Shown: piece after piece, positions 1 to 11,662 of the stretch
Position numbering within the stretch: the stretch's first letter is position 1
Layout of the letters: the number at the start of each line of letters is the position of its first letter
Source of the DNA: Humulus lupulus
Taxonomy: Eukaryota > Streptophyta > Magnoliopsida > Rosales > Cannabaceae
DNA: 64,000 nucleotides
Assembly (NCBI RefSeq): GCF_963169125.1
Contig: NC_084802.1
Location: forward strand, 23,405,107 to 23,469,106
Reading direction: 5' to 3'
Translations under genes and position numbers: made by a program
Notes under the pieces: model-generated
The model's input: only the letters and a program-made list of their open reading frames with translations
The model's database searches: none
What the model was told of the DNA's origin: nothing

Positions 1-148
1 GACATTGCATAAGAATGTTACAATCATGAGATTTCAACCCAACAGTGTTGTCATCATTGTCAGTTACTTTCTTAGAGAAATTTGAACCAAAGCCACCAGG
101 AAGTCTAACTTCTTTTATGAACTGACAAAAAAAAATTGTCTATCATCC
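1..148 (-). pseudogene. TNP2 transposase fragment, downstream part
   Basis: The minus-strand frame reads FIKEVRLPGGF, then GLKSHDCNILMQC, the well-known GLKSHDCHVLMQ-type block of CACTA TNP2 transposases. It is the direct continuation of the fragment at 16520-17866, separated by the Tat retrotransposon whose 5-bp target duplication (catcc) lies at 144-148. The reading frame runs off the left edge. It is a piece of a dead gene because its other half carries stops and a frame-breaking duplication. Confidence 0.8.
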
Positions 149-874
149 TGTTTTACCCTAATAATTAGCACGAGTCTAGTCACCCAACCAAGGGTACAGT
201 TGGCAGAAGAATATATGAAAAAGTAGCCAAGTAGAACCTCTAGTTAATGATGACATGAGTAGCTCGAGCTGAGACTTGGAAATACAATATTCAGGTTATT
301 ATCAGGCTGCCTCTGGCCAGATCCCCCTTTGGATGCTCTGAAGTTTATACGAACTAAGCTTCGGATAATCTTTTGTCACTAGCTCGGTGAAGATAGTCAG
401 CTCGTGGAAACCTGGTCAGAACGCATACTGAAGGATCCCAAGAGACTTTAAGGCTCTTTATATGCTCAATAATGCCCAGGTTGTATTACATATTTATCAT
501 TTATTATCCGAGATAGCAGAAATATATTCTATTCTGTTATGCAATCATATCCCAATATAAATGGGAATAATCTGTATTAAATGTATACCATATTTATTCA
601 CACGGTTACCCAAACTTGTCCATGAAATTCCACTATAAATATCAGGGATAATGGACAGGGAAGGGGACGACTTTTTTTGTATTATTGAAACTCTGTAGAA
701 ATTGTGAGAGAAAAGCAATAATATTGTCTCGTGGACTAGGTTGATTTTAACCACTGAACCACGTAAATTGTGTGTGTACGAAAGGGTTCTTATAAGTTTA
801 TTACGGTATACAAATAATCACTAATATCCTTATTAGATTTCTAAATCTGTTGTTGGTGAAAAACTGCGTCAACG
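149..874 (+). repeat. 5' LTR of Tat element E
   Basis: Starts TGTTTTACCC and ends GCGTCAACG directly before the primer site. A TATA motif (ctataaata) lies near 632-641 and an aataat-rich polyadenylation-like region near 715-725, followed by a stem-loop at 730-763 and a terminal stem-loop at 852-873. Compared with the 3' LTR it lacks roughly 30-40 bp after the shared gctgcctct block near position 313. Confidence 0.9.
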
Positions 875-877
875 GTT

Positions 878-895
878 TGGTGCTTTCGTTGAGGG
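878..895 (+). other. Primer binding site of element E
   Basis: Just inside the LTR the sequence reads TGGTGCTTTCGTTGAG, beginning with TGG as expected for pairing with the CCA end of a tRNA. Nearly the same site follows the D-family LTR at 63515. I did not identify the tRNA. Confidence 0.6.
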
Positions 896-923
896 GAAAT
901 TAGTGCTTTACAAGTTTCATTCG

Positions 924-2977
924 ATGTTCATCATGGTGGTTACTCGATCGATGCATGACAATGAAATGGAATAGCCTGGTGGGCAAGAGGCACATCATAC
1001 AACTGTTCCCACTGAAAAGGGTCCAGATGTTTAGCAACGTCCTGGAAAGCAACCAATGGGCCAAGATGACGCTGGGAGTTCAGTGTCACTCCCACCAAAT
1101 CATAATCCAGGATAATTAACAGCCATCAAGATGGAGAATGCCCAATTAAGGAGCCATCTTGCTATGGGGAACAGACAGATCAAGGAGGTCCTGGTTCAGT
1201 TACCCCCTCTTGCAACTGACGCTAATGTCGGAAATAGGGAAATTATATCTCATAAGTCCCACAAGAATAACTGGTTCAAACCGAGTCGTTCTGTCAGGAC
1301 CGCCACTCCGAGCTCTGTACCTTCAAAGCAAAATCACCGAAGCACTCAGCCCACTAACCATCAAAGGAACCATCATCTGCATGCCAGTCGGTCGGTCAGA
1401 ACTGCGACCCCCAGCTCCGCGCCTTCTGCACAAATTCCCAGGAATGCCCACAACAACCCGCCAGGGCGAGCTGGGACAAGTTCACGGAGACAAAATGCCC
1501 CAACGAATCCACCTGTGATGCAATTAGAACCCTAGGCACAGAGAACTCGGGACATTGGGGTAGAGCCGAGGCAGATTAATTTAGTTCGTCCTGATGGAAC
1601 AAGGATAGCCTCACCAATAAGACATATTCCATCACCGGTTAGATATCCTATACCACCGCACCCACAAAGAGATGCTCTAGCTTGTGGAAATATTAGGACA
1701 CTTACATCCCATAGACATGTGCTGATAATCCAGGTCCCCGATCTCAGCCACAGGCTGTAAGTTTTGTAAATGGAAGTTACTGGACGGGGAGCCAGTATGG
1801 AGGAAGGTCTGAGAGCGACCTGAGGAACCACTTTAGCTCAGAGCAAAGTCCTCGGTACGATTCACAACCTGACCTGCGTGATCATCTAAATTCAAAAAGG
1901 AGGTATCCAACTCGCAATGATGATATGAGTTATACTCGACATGAGGGAGGCATTTTATCGTACGCGATAATGGGAATGTCCCACCTAACCAAGCTCGAAC
2001 TTGGAGGGACAACAACCCATCAAACACGTACAATAGGATGGGAGCTGGTGAATAGCCCCCAGCTAACCTAGAGACTAAAGACCCAACCCTCAAGCGACTG
2101 GCTTTGATGGAGGAACAGATGAAGAATCTCTTATCTGGAAAGGGGATTGATGAATGTGACTCTGATGAGGATCTCGAGCCTTTCACGCCAAATAATTCAG
2201 AAACTACGTATCCTATTGGCTTTAGGATGCCAAACATGCCGTCATTTGATTGATACACAAATCCATCCGACCACCTCAGGATGTTCAATACGTTGATGAT
2301 GGCCCACAATGTCAAATTTGACCTAAGGTGTATTCTATTCCCCACGACTTAGATCAGGCTCGCCAGAGAGTGGTTCAAGAAGTACAAAAACACATTCTAT
2401 AAGCTCTTGGAAGAAGCTGTCTTTCGAGTTCAAGAAAGTGTTCCGAGCTTCAAAGGTAGTTCACGTAGAGGCTTACTCATTGGCCAACGTAAAACATCAA
2501 CCTGGTGAATCCTTGAAAGCATATCTAAGCAGATTCTCCAATGTTGCAGCACGAGCTAGAGACGTTGATGATAGTTTCAAGCTCATGGCGATGAGAACAG
2601 GAATCCTGGTGGGAGGTGATCTATGGCATGAACTCCATCGAAAATGGGTTAAAAGTGTAGATGAGTTCTTGGCCCGAGATTAGAAGTGGATAAACTTGGA
2701 AGAGGCGTGATCTATTGTCGCAGGAACCAGTCAGGCCCCTATTCAGCCCGCTGGAGCGATGACAGATCTTGCAGCTACAACTCAACCTGTTACCCAGAAT
2801 AACCAAGCGGGAAACAACAAGAGAAAAGGGAATTGTGAGGGCGAAAATAATGACACGAAGAAGAAAAAGTCTGGGGATAAATTCAAGCCCATGTATGCCA
2901 CCTACACTGACCTGACGGATACATGGGAACATATTTTCCCAGAAAACTCTAATCGCTTTCCGTGGAAGAAACCATAA
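924..2977 (+). pseudogene. gag pseudogene of Tat element E
   Basis: Fragments in several frames show a Ty3-type capsid gene. Around 2438-2683 the translation VEAYSLANVKHQPGESLKAY followed by LSRFSNVAARARDVDD matches the retrotransposon gag capsid pattern (the GESLKxYLxRF block). Upstream, 1131-1535 encodes a low-complexity basic N-terminal region with an internal near repeat (SRSVRTATPSS twice). Downstream, 2759-2977 encodes a lysine-rich linker. Many stops and frame changes occur between 1535 and 2438, so no Gag could be made. The most upstream ATG in a plausible position is at 924, but its frame closes quickly. Confidence 0.75.
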
Positions 2978-3433
2978 ACTTTAAGGCATCAAAGGGCGAA
3001 GAGAGATTCCTCAAAGTTTTTTTGATACCACAATGACATCAGTCATAATATCGATGATTGCTGACAGCTGAAGGATGAGATTGAGACTCTCATTCGGGCT
3101 GGACCGCTAGCGCAGTACGCCCGAAATTGAGTTGCTCCCAATCAGTCCGGGCATAATTCTTGTTTAGCTCTGGCAGTTCATCCGAGGACTCAGGTTGATT
3201 AAATGAATCAGAATCAAGTCGACCCTCCCTTAATAGTAGGAGGAGATATAACTACTATTGTCGGAGGACCTCATTTGGCGGGTACGAGCAACAGAGCCCA
3301 AAAGAGGTATATCCAGAAGCTGAAAACTCATAACGGTGTGGAATTTATCCCGTAGCAGTTGTTGGAAAAATAACCAATCATTTTAACAGAGGAGGATGCT
3401 AGCCACGTTCAATTCAAACATAATGACCCGCTG

Positions 3434-3800
3434 GTGGTAATCGTGCAGCTTGCTAATCAAAGGGTGGGAAGGATATTGGTAGATAATGGAAGCTCAGTAA
3501 ATGTACTTTTCAGGTCCACCCTAGAAAAGATGGGATTATCTGTGATCGATCTCAAGGCGACCTTAATGACATTGTACGGATTTTTAGGTGAAGGGACGGA
3601 GGCCATAGGAACAATTGGATTGGTGGTTACGCTAGGAGATGATGCATGAACTATTACTAAAATACATGAGTTCGTAGTAATCGATTTTCCGGCGGCGTAT
3701 AATGCAATTTTGGGACGACCCGCGCTGATGGTTTTTGAAGCCATCACCTCGATCCAGCACTTGGCAATGAAGTTCTCCTCATCCTCGAGGATATGCACAG
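3434..3800 (+). pseudogene. Aspartic protease region of Tat pol
   Basis: The translation contains GRILVDNGSSVNVLF, the active-site loop of Tat-clade retroviral-type proteases, where DNGSS commonly replaces DTG/DSG. A stop at about 3649 is followed in another frame by VIDFPAAYNAILGRP (near 3670-3722), the second conserved block of the same domain. A frameshift or stop therefore interrupts it. The enzyme would cleave the Gag-Pol polyprotein. Confidence 0.78.
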
Positions 3801-4049
3801 TACGTTGAGAGTAGCTCGCTGCTAGAGAATGCTACAGCGTAGCCATGAATGGATAGTCACAACCCGGGCAGTAGACAATGGTCATAGACGAAGGAGGTGA
3901 GGAGTCCCAGGTAATGGAAGTTATCCATGGGACGGAAGAAACTCAAGAAGGGGATAACGAGGTCGCCCAATAGGACGACATCGATTCGCGAGTAGGTGAA
4001 GATAGATCTGAGCTCAAAGCAGTGGAATAGCTCGAGGAAATAAATATCA

Positions 4050-5474
4050 ACCCATAAACACTTTCAAGAGTTGTAAAAGTTGAGAAAACTCTTGGAACTG
4101 AAAGGAAGAAAGAGTTGGTTGACTTCTTGAGGAAAGACCTGGACGTCTTCGCCCAGTCGCATGAAGATATGGTGGGAATCAATCCGAGTATAATAATGCA
4201 TACTTTGAACTTAGACAAGAATGTGACTGCAAAGTCCCAAAAATGAAGGCTTTTGGGGACAGTACGGTCGAAATCATTGGAAGAAGAAGTAGTTCGCCTA
4301 CTTAAATGTTGTTTTATCAAGGAAGCAAAATACCCGATCTGGGTTACTAATCCCGTTCTGGTCCCAAAGCCAGACGGGAAGTGGAGAACTTGCATTGAAT
4401 TTTCTGATCTCAACACACTTGTCCTAAGGACTATTTCCCATTACTGAGAATTGATCAGTTGGTAGATGCCACAGCAGGTCACGAGCTCATGTCTTTCATA
4501 GACACGTATTCTGGATATAACCAGATCGCGATGAACCCTGCAGACCAAAAGCATACTAGCTTCATGACCGAGGATAATGTATATTGTTACAAAGTTAAGT
4601 CATTTGGTCTAAAGAATGTCGGTGCTACATATCAACGATTAGTCAACAAAATGTTCATTAACCGGATCGGGAGAAATATGGAGGTGTATGTCGATGATAT
4701 ACTCATTAAATCAAAGACTTCTAGTAACCATGTATCTGACTTGGAAGAATGTTTTGGCATACTAAGGAAATATGACATGAAGTTGAATCCCTAGAAATGC
4801 ACTTTTGGAGTTTCGTCGGGAAAGTTTCTGAGGTTTATAGTCAACACATGGGGGATAGAGGAAAATCCAGAGAAAATCATGTCATTGTTGGAAATGCCTT
4901 CGCCTAGGTCGTGTAAGGAAATAAAAATTTTAACTGGAAAGGTGGCGGCCTTAAATCACTTTGTTTCAAAATCCATTGACAAGTGTCTCCCATTTTACAA
5001 CTTGCTCAGAGGAAACAAGAATTTTGAATGGACCGAAGAATGCAAATAGTCATTTCGCAACCTGAAAGCACATCTATTTGAACCCCCATACTATCAAAAT
5101 CGACGGCCGGGGAATGTTTGTTTCTATATTTGGCCATGACAGAAAATGTGGTCAGTGTTATGTTAGTTCGAGAAGAAAATCGGGCGCAGAAACCCGTGTA
5201 TTATGTAAGTAAACAACTTCTCAGAGCTGAGTCTCGGTATCCATTGATAGAAAAGCTCATGTTTTGTCTTATTTTGGCTTTAAGGAAGCTCAGGCCATAT
5301 TTCCAGTCTCATTCTATCCACGTCTTAACCGACCAACCTTTAAGGCATGTTTCACAAAAACCTGAAACATCGGGACATTTACTGAAATGGGTCATCGAAT
5401 TCAGCCAGTTCAAAATATTATATATGCCACAGATAGCAATCAAAATTCAAGCCCTTACTAGTTTTGTGGCCTAG
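4050..5474 (+). pseudogene. Reverse transcriptase and RNase H of Tat pol, broken
   Basis: RT blocks appear in order: NPVLVPKPDGKWRTCIEFSD (4253-4447), SFIDTYSGYNQIAM (4490-4540), KSFGLKNVGATYQRLVNKMF, and the catalytic VYVDDILIK with YVDD at 4687-4698. Then come the thumb/connection (near 4800-5050) and an RNase H segment, PVYYVSKQLLRAESRYPLIE (from about 5190). In-frame stops occur near 4446, 4794, 5048 and 5474. RT and RNase H copy the element RNA to DNA in cytoplasmic particles. No intact polyprotein is possible from this copy. Confidence 0.88.
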
Positions 5475-5505
5475 TGCACAGGTTTTCAGAACGAGCTGAT
5501 AAAGG

Positions 5506-5925
5506 AACCAGTGCAAGAATTGTGGAAAATCTTCGTTGATGGATCCACTAATGAAAACAGATCAGGAGCTGGGATAATTTTAATCTCACATGAGGGGCAT
5601 CGATTCCATACAACTATCAGCTTCAGATTCGAAGCATCTAACAACGAAGCTGAATATGAGGCCCTATTGGCAGGACTAAGGGTGATGAAACAACTAAAGG
5701 AAAAAAGCCATCCAATGTTATAGTGACTCTCAGCTCATAGTCAATAAGATATTAGGAGAATACCAAGCTCGCGATATCAAGATGGTAGCCTACTTAGCCA
5801 AGGTTAAAGGCGAGTTGTCTGAATTCGAGTTTAGCTCCGTTGAACAAGTACCTCACGAGCAGAACGCCAATGCTGATGCTCTGGCCCGACTTGCTACCAC
5901 CAAAGAGGTGAATACACTGAACATA
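5506..5925 (+). pseudogene. Second, archaeal-type RNase H (aRH) of Tat pol
   Basis: The translation gives WKIFVDGSTNENRSGAGIIL and then EASNNEAEYEALLAGLRVM, with the D..E pattern of the second RNase H that Tat-clade elements carry between the first RNase H and integrase. A frameshift around 5700-5730 separates it from the end of the domain at 5782-5910 (QVPHEQNANADALARLAT), which includes the final conserved aspartate. This domain is what places the element in the Tat/Ogre/Retand clade rather than among chromoviruses. Confidence 0.87.
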
Positions 5926-6039
5926 GTTCTAGTGGAATTCTTGGAAAGCCCGAGTATAATAGAAAAAATGGTTAAGGTCGGGATGATTGACATAAAATCG
6001 ACATGGATGACCCTCATAGTGGAATATCTCACAACTGAA

Positions 6040-7183
6040 AAATTGTATGATGATCGAAAGGGCGCAAGAAAGTTGTTGTATCAAGCTCCGTGATATGTTA
6101 TGGTTGAAGGGATTCTATATCAACGAGGGCATTCACTACCCCTCCGGTGGTGTGTCTTGCCTGAGGAAGCGCAGACTATCATGCAAGAAATACACGAAGG
6201 CTTCTGTGGACACCATGTTGGGGCAAACCTTGCTCTGAAGGTACTGAGGGCAAGGTTATTTTTGGCCCATGCTGACAAATGTCTCCATAGTAGCCTGAGC
6301 TGCTCCCGTCAAGCTAACCATGATCTCATCCCCATGGTCGTTTGTAGTATGGGGAATTGACTTAATTGGTTCTTTGCCGACAGGAAAATGAGTAGTTCGT
6401 TATGCTGTTGTCGCCATCGATTACTTCACGAAATGGGTGCAGGCTGAACCTTTGGAAACCGTCAACTCAAAGAGAGTCTTGGATTTTGTTGTAAAAAATA
6501 TCATATGTCGACTTGGGCTCTCGAAAAAGATTGTGTCTGACAACAGAACTAAGTTCGATAGCGATCTATTTACAAACTTTTGTGAAAAATATGGCATAAC
6601 CAAGAGTTTTTCGTTGGTAGCGTACCCGCAAGCCAATGGGTAGGTCAAGGCCATAAACAAGACCCTGAAGGTGAGCTTGAAGAAATGATTAGAAGAAGTC
6701 AAGGGATTATTTCCTGAGCAAGTCCCACAGGTACTCTAGGCCTACCGAACCTCTACGAGACATACACCTTTTTCTCTGACCTTTGGAAGTGAGGCTATGC
6801 TCCCAATTGAGGTGCTGGTGACGACCCACAGACAAAAGAGCTTTAATTAGGATCATAACCATGAACTACTAAGTGCATCCCTTGATCTAATCAAAGAAAA
6901 ATGAGAGGCATCACAATTACAGCTCGCCCATTATCAACAGAAAATCACCCGTTATTTCAATTCGAAGGTGAAAGGACGCAGACTCTAATTAGGCGACCTA
7001 GTTCTCCGGAGGGTATTTTTAGCAAGTAAAGATCCCAAGGACGATGTGTTAGGGCCGAATTGGGAAGGGCCATACTAGATCATGGAGATCCTACACGAAG
7101 AGACTTTCATGCTAGTTCGGCTAAGTGGAGAAATAGTTCCACGGACCTGGAATGCCCTACACCTCAAAAAGTATTATCAATAA
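6040..7183 (+). pseudogene. Integrase of Tat pol, decayed
   Basis: The zinc-binding N-terminal part is recognisable around 6100-6360 (MQEIHEGFCGHHVGANLAL). The catalytic core starts DYFTKWVQAEPLE (about 6418) and continues ICRLGLSKKIVSDNRTKFDS (about 6500-6560), giving the first two acidic residues of the DDE triad. The region ends with NALHLKKYYQ and a TAA at 7181-7183, a C-terminus typical for Tat pol. Stops at about 6360 and 6643 and frame changes show it is inactive. Confidence 0.82.
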
Positions 7184-7507
7184 TTTGATGTTTTCAGAAT
7201 TACCATTTATGTAAGGCTTATTTATGAAAGCCATTTCATTTTAATAACAATTGGATTATTACATAATCAATTTTATCTTTTTATTATCGTGGGCTCACTT
7301 TATAAAAGCAACCAAGAACATTTATAAGTTTTGGTTGCTTGGGGGGCACATAACCGAAGAGAGATTTTAAAAGAGCTCAGCCTATTCTGATGAAATTTGA
7401 AACTTAGAGTTTGGAAAAATTGATTATTCAATGGCTTTTTAAAGCTCGAGTTTTCAAAATTCCAACCACGAACTAAGTTTGAGAAATTTCTAAAAATAAA
7501 AAACTCC

Positions 7508-7700
7508 TGCATATAACCAGGTCCGAGGCCTGATTCCTAACAGGTACAAAGCTACTAAGCTTGTTAAAACCCTTGGATATAACCATGTCTAAAGCCTGAT
7601 TCCTAACAGGTACAAAGCTATTAAGCCTATTAAAACCCCTGGATACGACCAGGTCCGAGGCCTGATTCCTAACAGGTATGATGCAATTAGGCGGGAAAAA
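7508..7700. repeat. Tandem repeat, about 66-bp unit, three copies
   Basis: Three adjacent units share ataaccaggtccgaggcctg and attcctaacaggtacaaagc with small differences. They lie just downstream of integrase, a place where Tat-clade elements often carry tandem arrays. Confidence 0.85.
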
Positions 7701-7980
7701 TCTTGGATGCAACTAAGATGTTGACTAAAATTAGTTAGTCGATCCATCAAAAATCTATCCCGATCTAAAGACAACTCCTAAGATTTTGAATGTACAAGAA
7801 TCTAAGGATTCACAAATATGAGAAAATAATAGACTAAGGGGAACACAAATAGATCACAAGTTAAATATGTATTAAAAATATATATAGTTATCATGAGGAG
7901 AAAGAACCTCGACCTGAGCCTGAAGGCGATTGTTTTGGTCCCTAGGGACTTAGTTACAAAAGTGGTAAGTTAAAAAAATA

Positions 7981-8213
7981 TCACTGAGGTCCATCGACTC
8001 CCTCGGTGGAGGTCACCTCCTTACCATCCCTTTCGGCTGGTTCAAAAGCATCGGCGGTCTCCGAGGGTTCTTGTGAGAACCTAATCTTGAACTTGGCAAG
8101 ACAAGGTTCCCAGAACCCTGGCTGCATGAAGGTGAAGTTCCCGTCCTGGTTGAAAGCCTAGCAACGATAAAGCATCTCCTCCATCTGGCTCGATGACTCC
8201 GCGATCTCTGACC
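7981..8213 (-). pseudogene. Antisense accessory ORF of element E, 3' terminal exon part
   Basis: On the minus strand the last exon continues here after removal of the solo LTR at 8219-10817 and one copy of its ttgcc duplication. The frame gives a SEIAESSSQMEEML-like helix, one internal stop, then an acidic tail ending in DGPQ and a TGA at 7983-7981. It joins exon 10818-11097 without a frameshift. Only the inserted LTR and one stop break it. Confidence 0.65.
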
Positions 8214-8218
8214 TTGCC

Positions 8219-10817
8219 TGTAATGCCCCAAATTTTCCTAATAAGGTTTAGGACCTTGATTAGGAGGCCGGGAGGGCCATAATTGATTTATTATGATATT
8301 TAATGAGTATATGCATGTTTATGTGTATTATATTATTATATGATGGTGAATGCATGCATATGGGCTTATATTTTAATGCAAGGGCATTTTGGTAATTTGG
8401 CCGTCGGGGGCGTGATTGTGTAATTTTATGCTTATGGGTGAATTATAATTATAGCCACATTATAAGGTGGGTTGGTTCGAGCTTTTTGACATGAGACGAT
8501 CATGAGATGTAAGTGTTCGGTCTAGTCATAATGGGTTTAAGTTCGGGGCTCGGGGTGAGTCTCGGGGTGAATTTAATGATTGGAGCATTACCGGGAATTA
8601 AAGGGTAATGGGATATGATTTATTGGTATTTGGGAATATTGAGAATAGCGGGAATTGGAGAGTGTTAATTATAATTAACGAGATAGGAGGGTAAGGACGG
8701 TTTTACCCTCGGAAGCTTTTAGAGGGATTTATTTGGCTTAAGGGAAATATGGTCTTTTGACCTTAAAGATTTATATCAGCCTTAGGAATTTTGGAAGGCT
8801 GTGGATTGATATTAAAACAGAGCCTATCCTCTCTTTCTCCCTTCCTTCCCGTACAAGTCCTCCTTCACCCTCTTCTTTAAGTTTTGAGAGCCTATCTTGA
8901 GGAAGCAAGCTAGGGAGTCAAGCTTGGGGAGGTTTAGCTTGAGTTCAGCCATTGGGAAGGATTCAAATCGTGTTTGGGGTAAGTTTCTACCATTAATTTC
9001 TGGTTCAGACTCTGTTTTGAGTTTTAGCTTTTGACTTGTGAATCACTTGTAGAAAGTTTGAATTAATGGAGGTTTGGGTGATGTTTACTTTGGGTTTTGA
9101 TGAGGGTGAGTTGTAGAGGATGTTTGGTGGTTGAATTGGGTGTTAGGTTGTGATTTGAGACAGGTTTGAGGGGCTGGTTCTAAGGGAAAACGCAGGGGAG
9201 AAATCTGGTGTGCGAGTTGTCATTTTGGATGAACTGGAGGTTGCGCCGCGGCATGGTCAGGGAGAGCCGCGGCCCTTGGAGTAAGCTGGGTTTGGGCGCC
9301 TCTGTTTGAGGGGTGGGCCGCGACATGGCCAAGGAGGGCCACGGTCCTTAAGGTCATTTTTGCCAAGGAAGGGGTTTCTAGCTTGGGAATTCAAGCCTTA
9401 AGCCTCGGGGTTGTACCTAGTACCCGGTTAAGTGGGGATTGATGTCCCGGAGGCTAGATATTGATTTGGGAACTTAAGTTGATCATTTTTATTGATGTTA
9501 CCTTATGTTTGGTTATGACTAGGTGACCGCTAAAGGACTAAAAGCTTATCGTTCTCAAAGGTCGTTTCTTTTATTAATTCTCGCTCGAACCCAAGGTAAG
9601 AAAACTGCACCCCGTATGTGACATGCATGGCTATGATTGATGCATGTTGGATGTTTAAATGTAAACATTGATAGCATAATGAATGCCTGGCAATCTTGCC
9701 CATTTGCGTATGATTATTATTGAGGCATGTTGGATGATTAAGTGTGATGCATGTGATGCACGAGAAACATATGATTAGGGCATGCCATGAGTGATGAATA
9801 TGAGATTGGCTAGAGCTTGAGTCTCTGAGTTTGTGCATGATCATGATTATGCTAGCAACTGTTTAGTAAGCATGCTGAATGCCCTATTCTTGGATAACTG
9901 GCATATGATACATATTGATAGCATTGCTTACTTGTGCATGGTACTGACTAATTAGTCAGATTTGGCAAAGGTGCTAGTATCAACTGTGAGGTTGTGACTC
10001 ATTAGTCAGGTTCGGCAGTGGTACTGGGCACTGGTCACGTTACACTGACTCGTCAGTCAGAATTGGCAAAGGTGTTAGTATCAGTTGTGAAGCTGTGACT
10101 TATTAGTCAGGTTCGGCAGTGATGCTGGACACTGGTCACATAGCACTGACTCATTAGTCAGAATGGTCTTAGCGTGGTTCACGCAAGCCAACAGAGATTA
10201 GATTTAATCGACCATCAGCATTGAATGACTCAAAGAGCATTAATGCCAGACCGACCTCGAGGGTCGATGAATGAAATAAGCACTTGGAGGCTAGTGGCTT
10301 ACCTAGCAGCCACTCTCCCTCTTGAATCATGTGATGTTCACTCATTGGTTTGAAAGTTTTACGCTCAGTGTGATTATAATGATAATCACTTGATAATGCT
10401 TATGTATAGTGTTATGTTTTCTTGCTGGGCTTCGGCTCACGGATGCTATGTGGTGCAGGTAAAGGCAAGAGGAAGCTGGACCATCTTTGAGTTGGAGAGC
10501 TTAGGTGATGATGTGTACATATGCAGCTGCTCGTCCGCCACGGCCGAGGTTTAAAGTGGAACTAGGGTTGAACCCTGTTTTGCCGCTTAGAACGGTCTGT
10601 TGTAAATACTTTTCTGTAATAGACTCTGAAACTTTATTTTCGGGATCCCAATGTATATATTAAACGTTCTAGTGAAACGTTACATCTTAACCAAAATTTT
10701 TAATCCCTAAACCGCTAATCATACTTAGTTACACGTTTTTGGCCAAATGACTCGATTAGCGAGTTTAGCACTGTTTACAAGGCACACCGTAAGGGTCCCT
10801 GGGGTTGGGGCGTTACA
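8219..10817 (+). mobile_element. Solo LTR A1 (family A, 2.6 kb)
   Basis: Bounded by TGTAATGCCCC and GGGGCGTTACA, mutually inverted, and flanked by ttgcc at 8214-8218 and 10818-10822. No coding region, primer site or polypurine tract is inside, so it is read as a solo LTR. The TGTAAYRCYCC start suggests a Ty3 chromovirus of Del/Tekay type, which is an inference. Inside are GC-rich ccgcgg-containing repeats (9240-9355) and a palindrome-bearing repeat (9940-10165). A close relative lies at 49765-52521 and a diverged one at 24743-27572. It interrupts the antisense ORF of element E. Confidence 0.88.
9940..10165. repeat. Palindrome-bearing minisatellite in solo LTR A1
   Basis: About two copies of a roughly 120-bp unit, each with two half-units built on ctgactaattagtcag (perfect 16-bp palindrome at the first site) or near variants such as ctgactcattagtcag, alternating with ttcggcagtggtactgg. 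The same array is present in A3 (51480-51790). Confidence 0.82.
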
Positions 10818-11097
10818 TTGCCCTCTCAACCTCCTCCTTGGCCTTAGCTTCGACCTTGTCAAGCTTCTTTTTGAGCTCTTCATTCTCGGCCTGCAATTGA
10901 TCCAGGCGACGACTCACCTCCACAACCTGGTTCTTAGCCATCCGCTCGCCTTCCTTTGCAGCTCGCTCACTCTCCTGGGAGGAAACCAGGGCAACTTTTG
11001 CGGACTGTTCTCTCTCTTGGGCAGCGCTCAAGGCGGCTCGAAGGTCTTCATCTCTAGCTTTAACCCAAGCAATTTCATGGAGTTGAGCCAGGACAGA
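10818..11097 (-). pseudogene. Antisense accessory ORF of element E, coiled-coil exon
   Basis: Minus-strand exon after a TTTTGCAG acceptor (11098-11105). It encodes SVLAQLHEIAWVKARDEDLR followed by a long, charged heptad-like helix (RLDQLQAENEELKKKLDKVE) typical of a coiled coil. The exon would run on into 8213-7981 but is split by solo LTR A1. Accessory ORFs between integrase and 3' LTR, in antisense, are known from Retand-type Tat elements; their function is unknown. Confidence 0.7.
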
Positions 11098-11191
11098 CTG
11101 CAAAAGGATAAGGCAAGTCAAGGTTGGTTTAAAAGAAAAAAAAACTAAGGAGAAAAGAAAAAGAAAAGTTAGAAGAATGAGAAGTACTCAC

Positions 11192-11662
11192 AATGAGGTT
11201 CATCCCCATAGCAAAGTCAATGACGTCCTCAGGGGTATGCTTCTCCATAGCTCTCAGATCCTTGGTGTTGGCTCTATAGGCATGGCCCACCATATGGCTC
11301 GCCATATCATATAAAGTTCCCCGAAATGCTTTGGGGATCCTTGCAAGGTAGAGTGGCTTAATTGGGATCTGAACGGTGGGAGCCTTGCCTTGGATCACTT
11401 GAGGATCTGAGGGAGGTACATGCTGAGGAAGAGGAAGTGAAGCTTGAAGAACTGTGACTGTTGTCACCGGAGCTGGGGGTTGAGTTTTTGGTGACTGCTC
11501 CCGGATGGAGCTGACACCTTTGTCTTTGACTGGAGATTTGGTGGAAGTCCCAGTCTTGGGAGCATGTTTCTTTGTCAGTATAGGCCTGTTAACCACAAGA
11601 CCAACTCTGGCTCTGCCAGGGCACCCCTTAAGCCTGAGGCATCTAGCAGCTCCATCTCTTCG
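11192..11662 (-). pseudogene. Antisense accessory ORF of element E, middle exon
   Basis: Open in one minus-strand frame from an acceptor ending TTTTCAAG (11663 upward) to a GTGAGTACTTC donor at 11191-11181. It encodes a basic, proline/threonine-rich linker (HAPKTGTSTKSPVKD) and then a compact block with ARIPKAFRGTLYDMASHMVG and MEKHTPEDVIDFAMGMNLI. The intron to the next exon is only about 94 bp (11098-11191) and pyrimidine-rich before the acceptor. Splice sites are read by eye, not proven. Confidence 0.68.

Noticed and set aside
545..754. 69-codon minus-strand ORF, with a similar one at 16217-16399
   Set aside because: Both lie in the two LTRs of element E at equivalent positions over promoter and U5 sequence. 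Antisense to the LTR transcript and without a recognisable domain.
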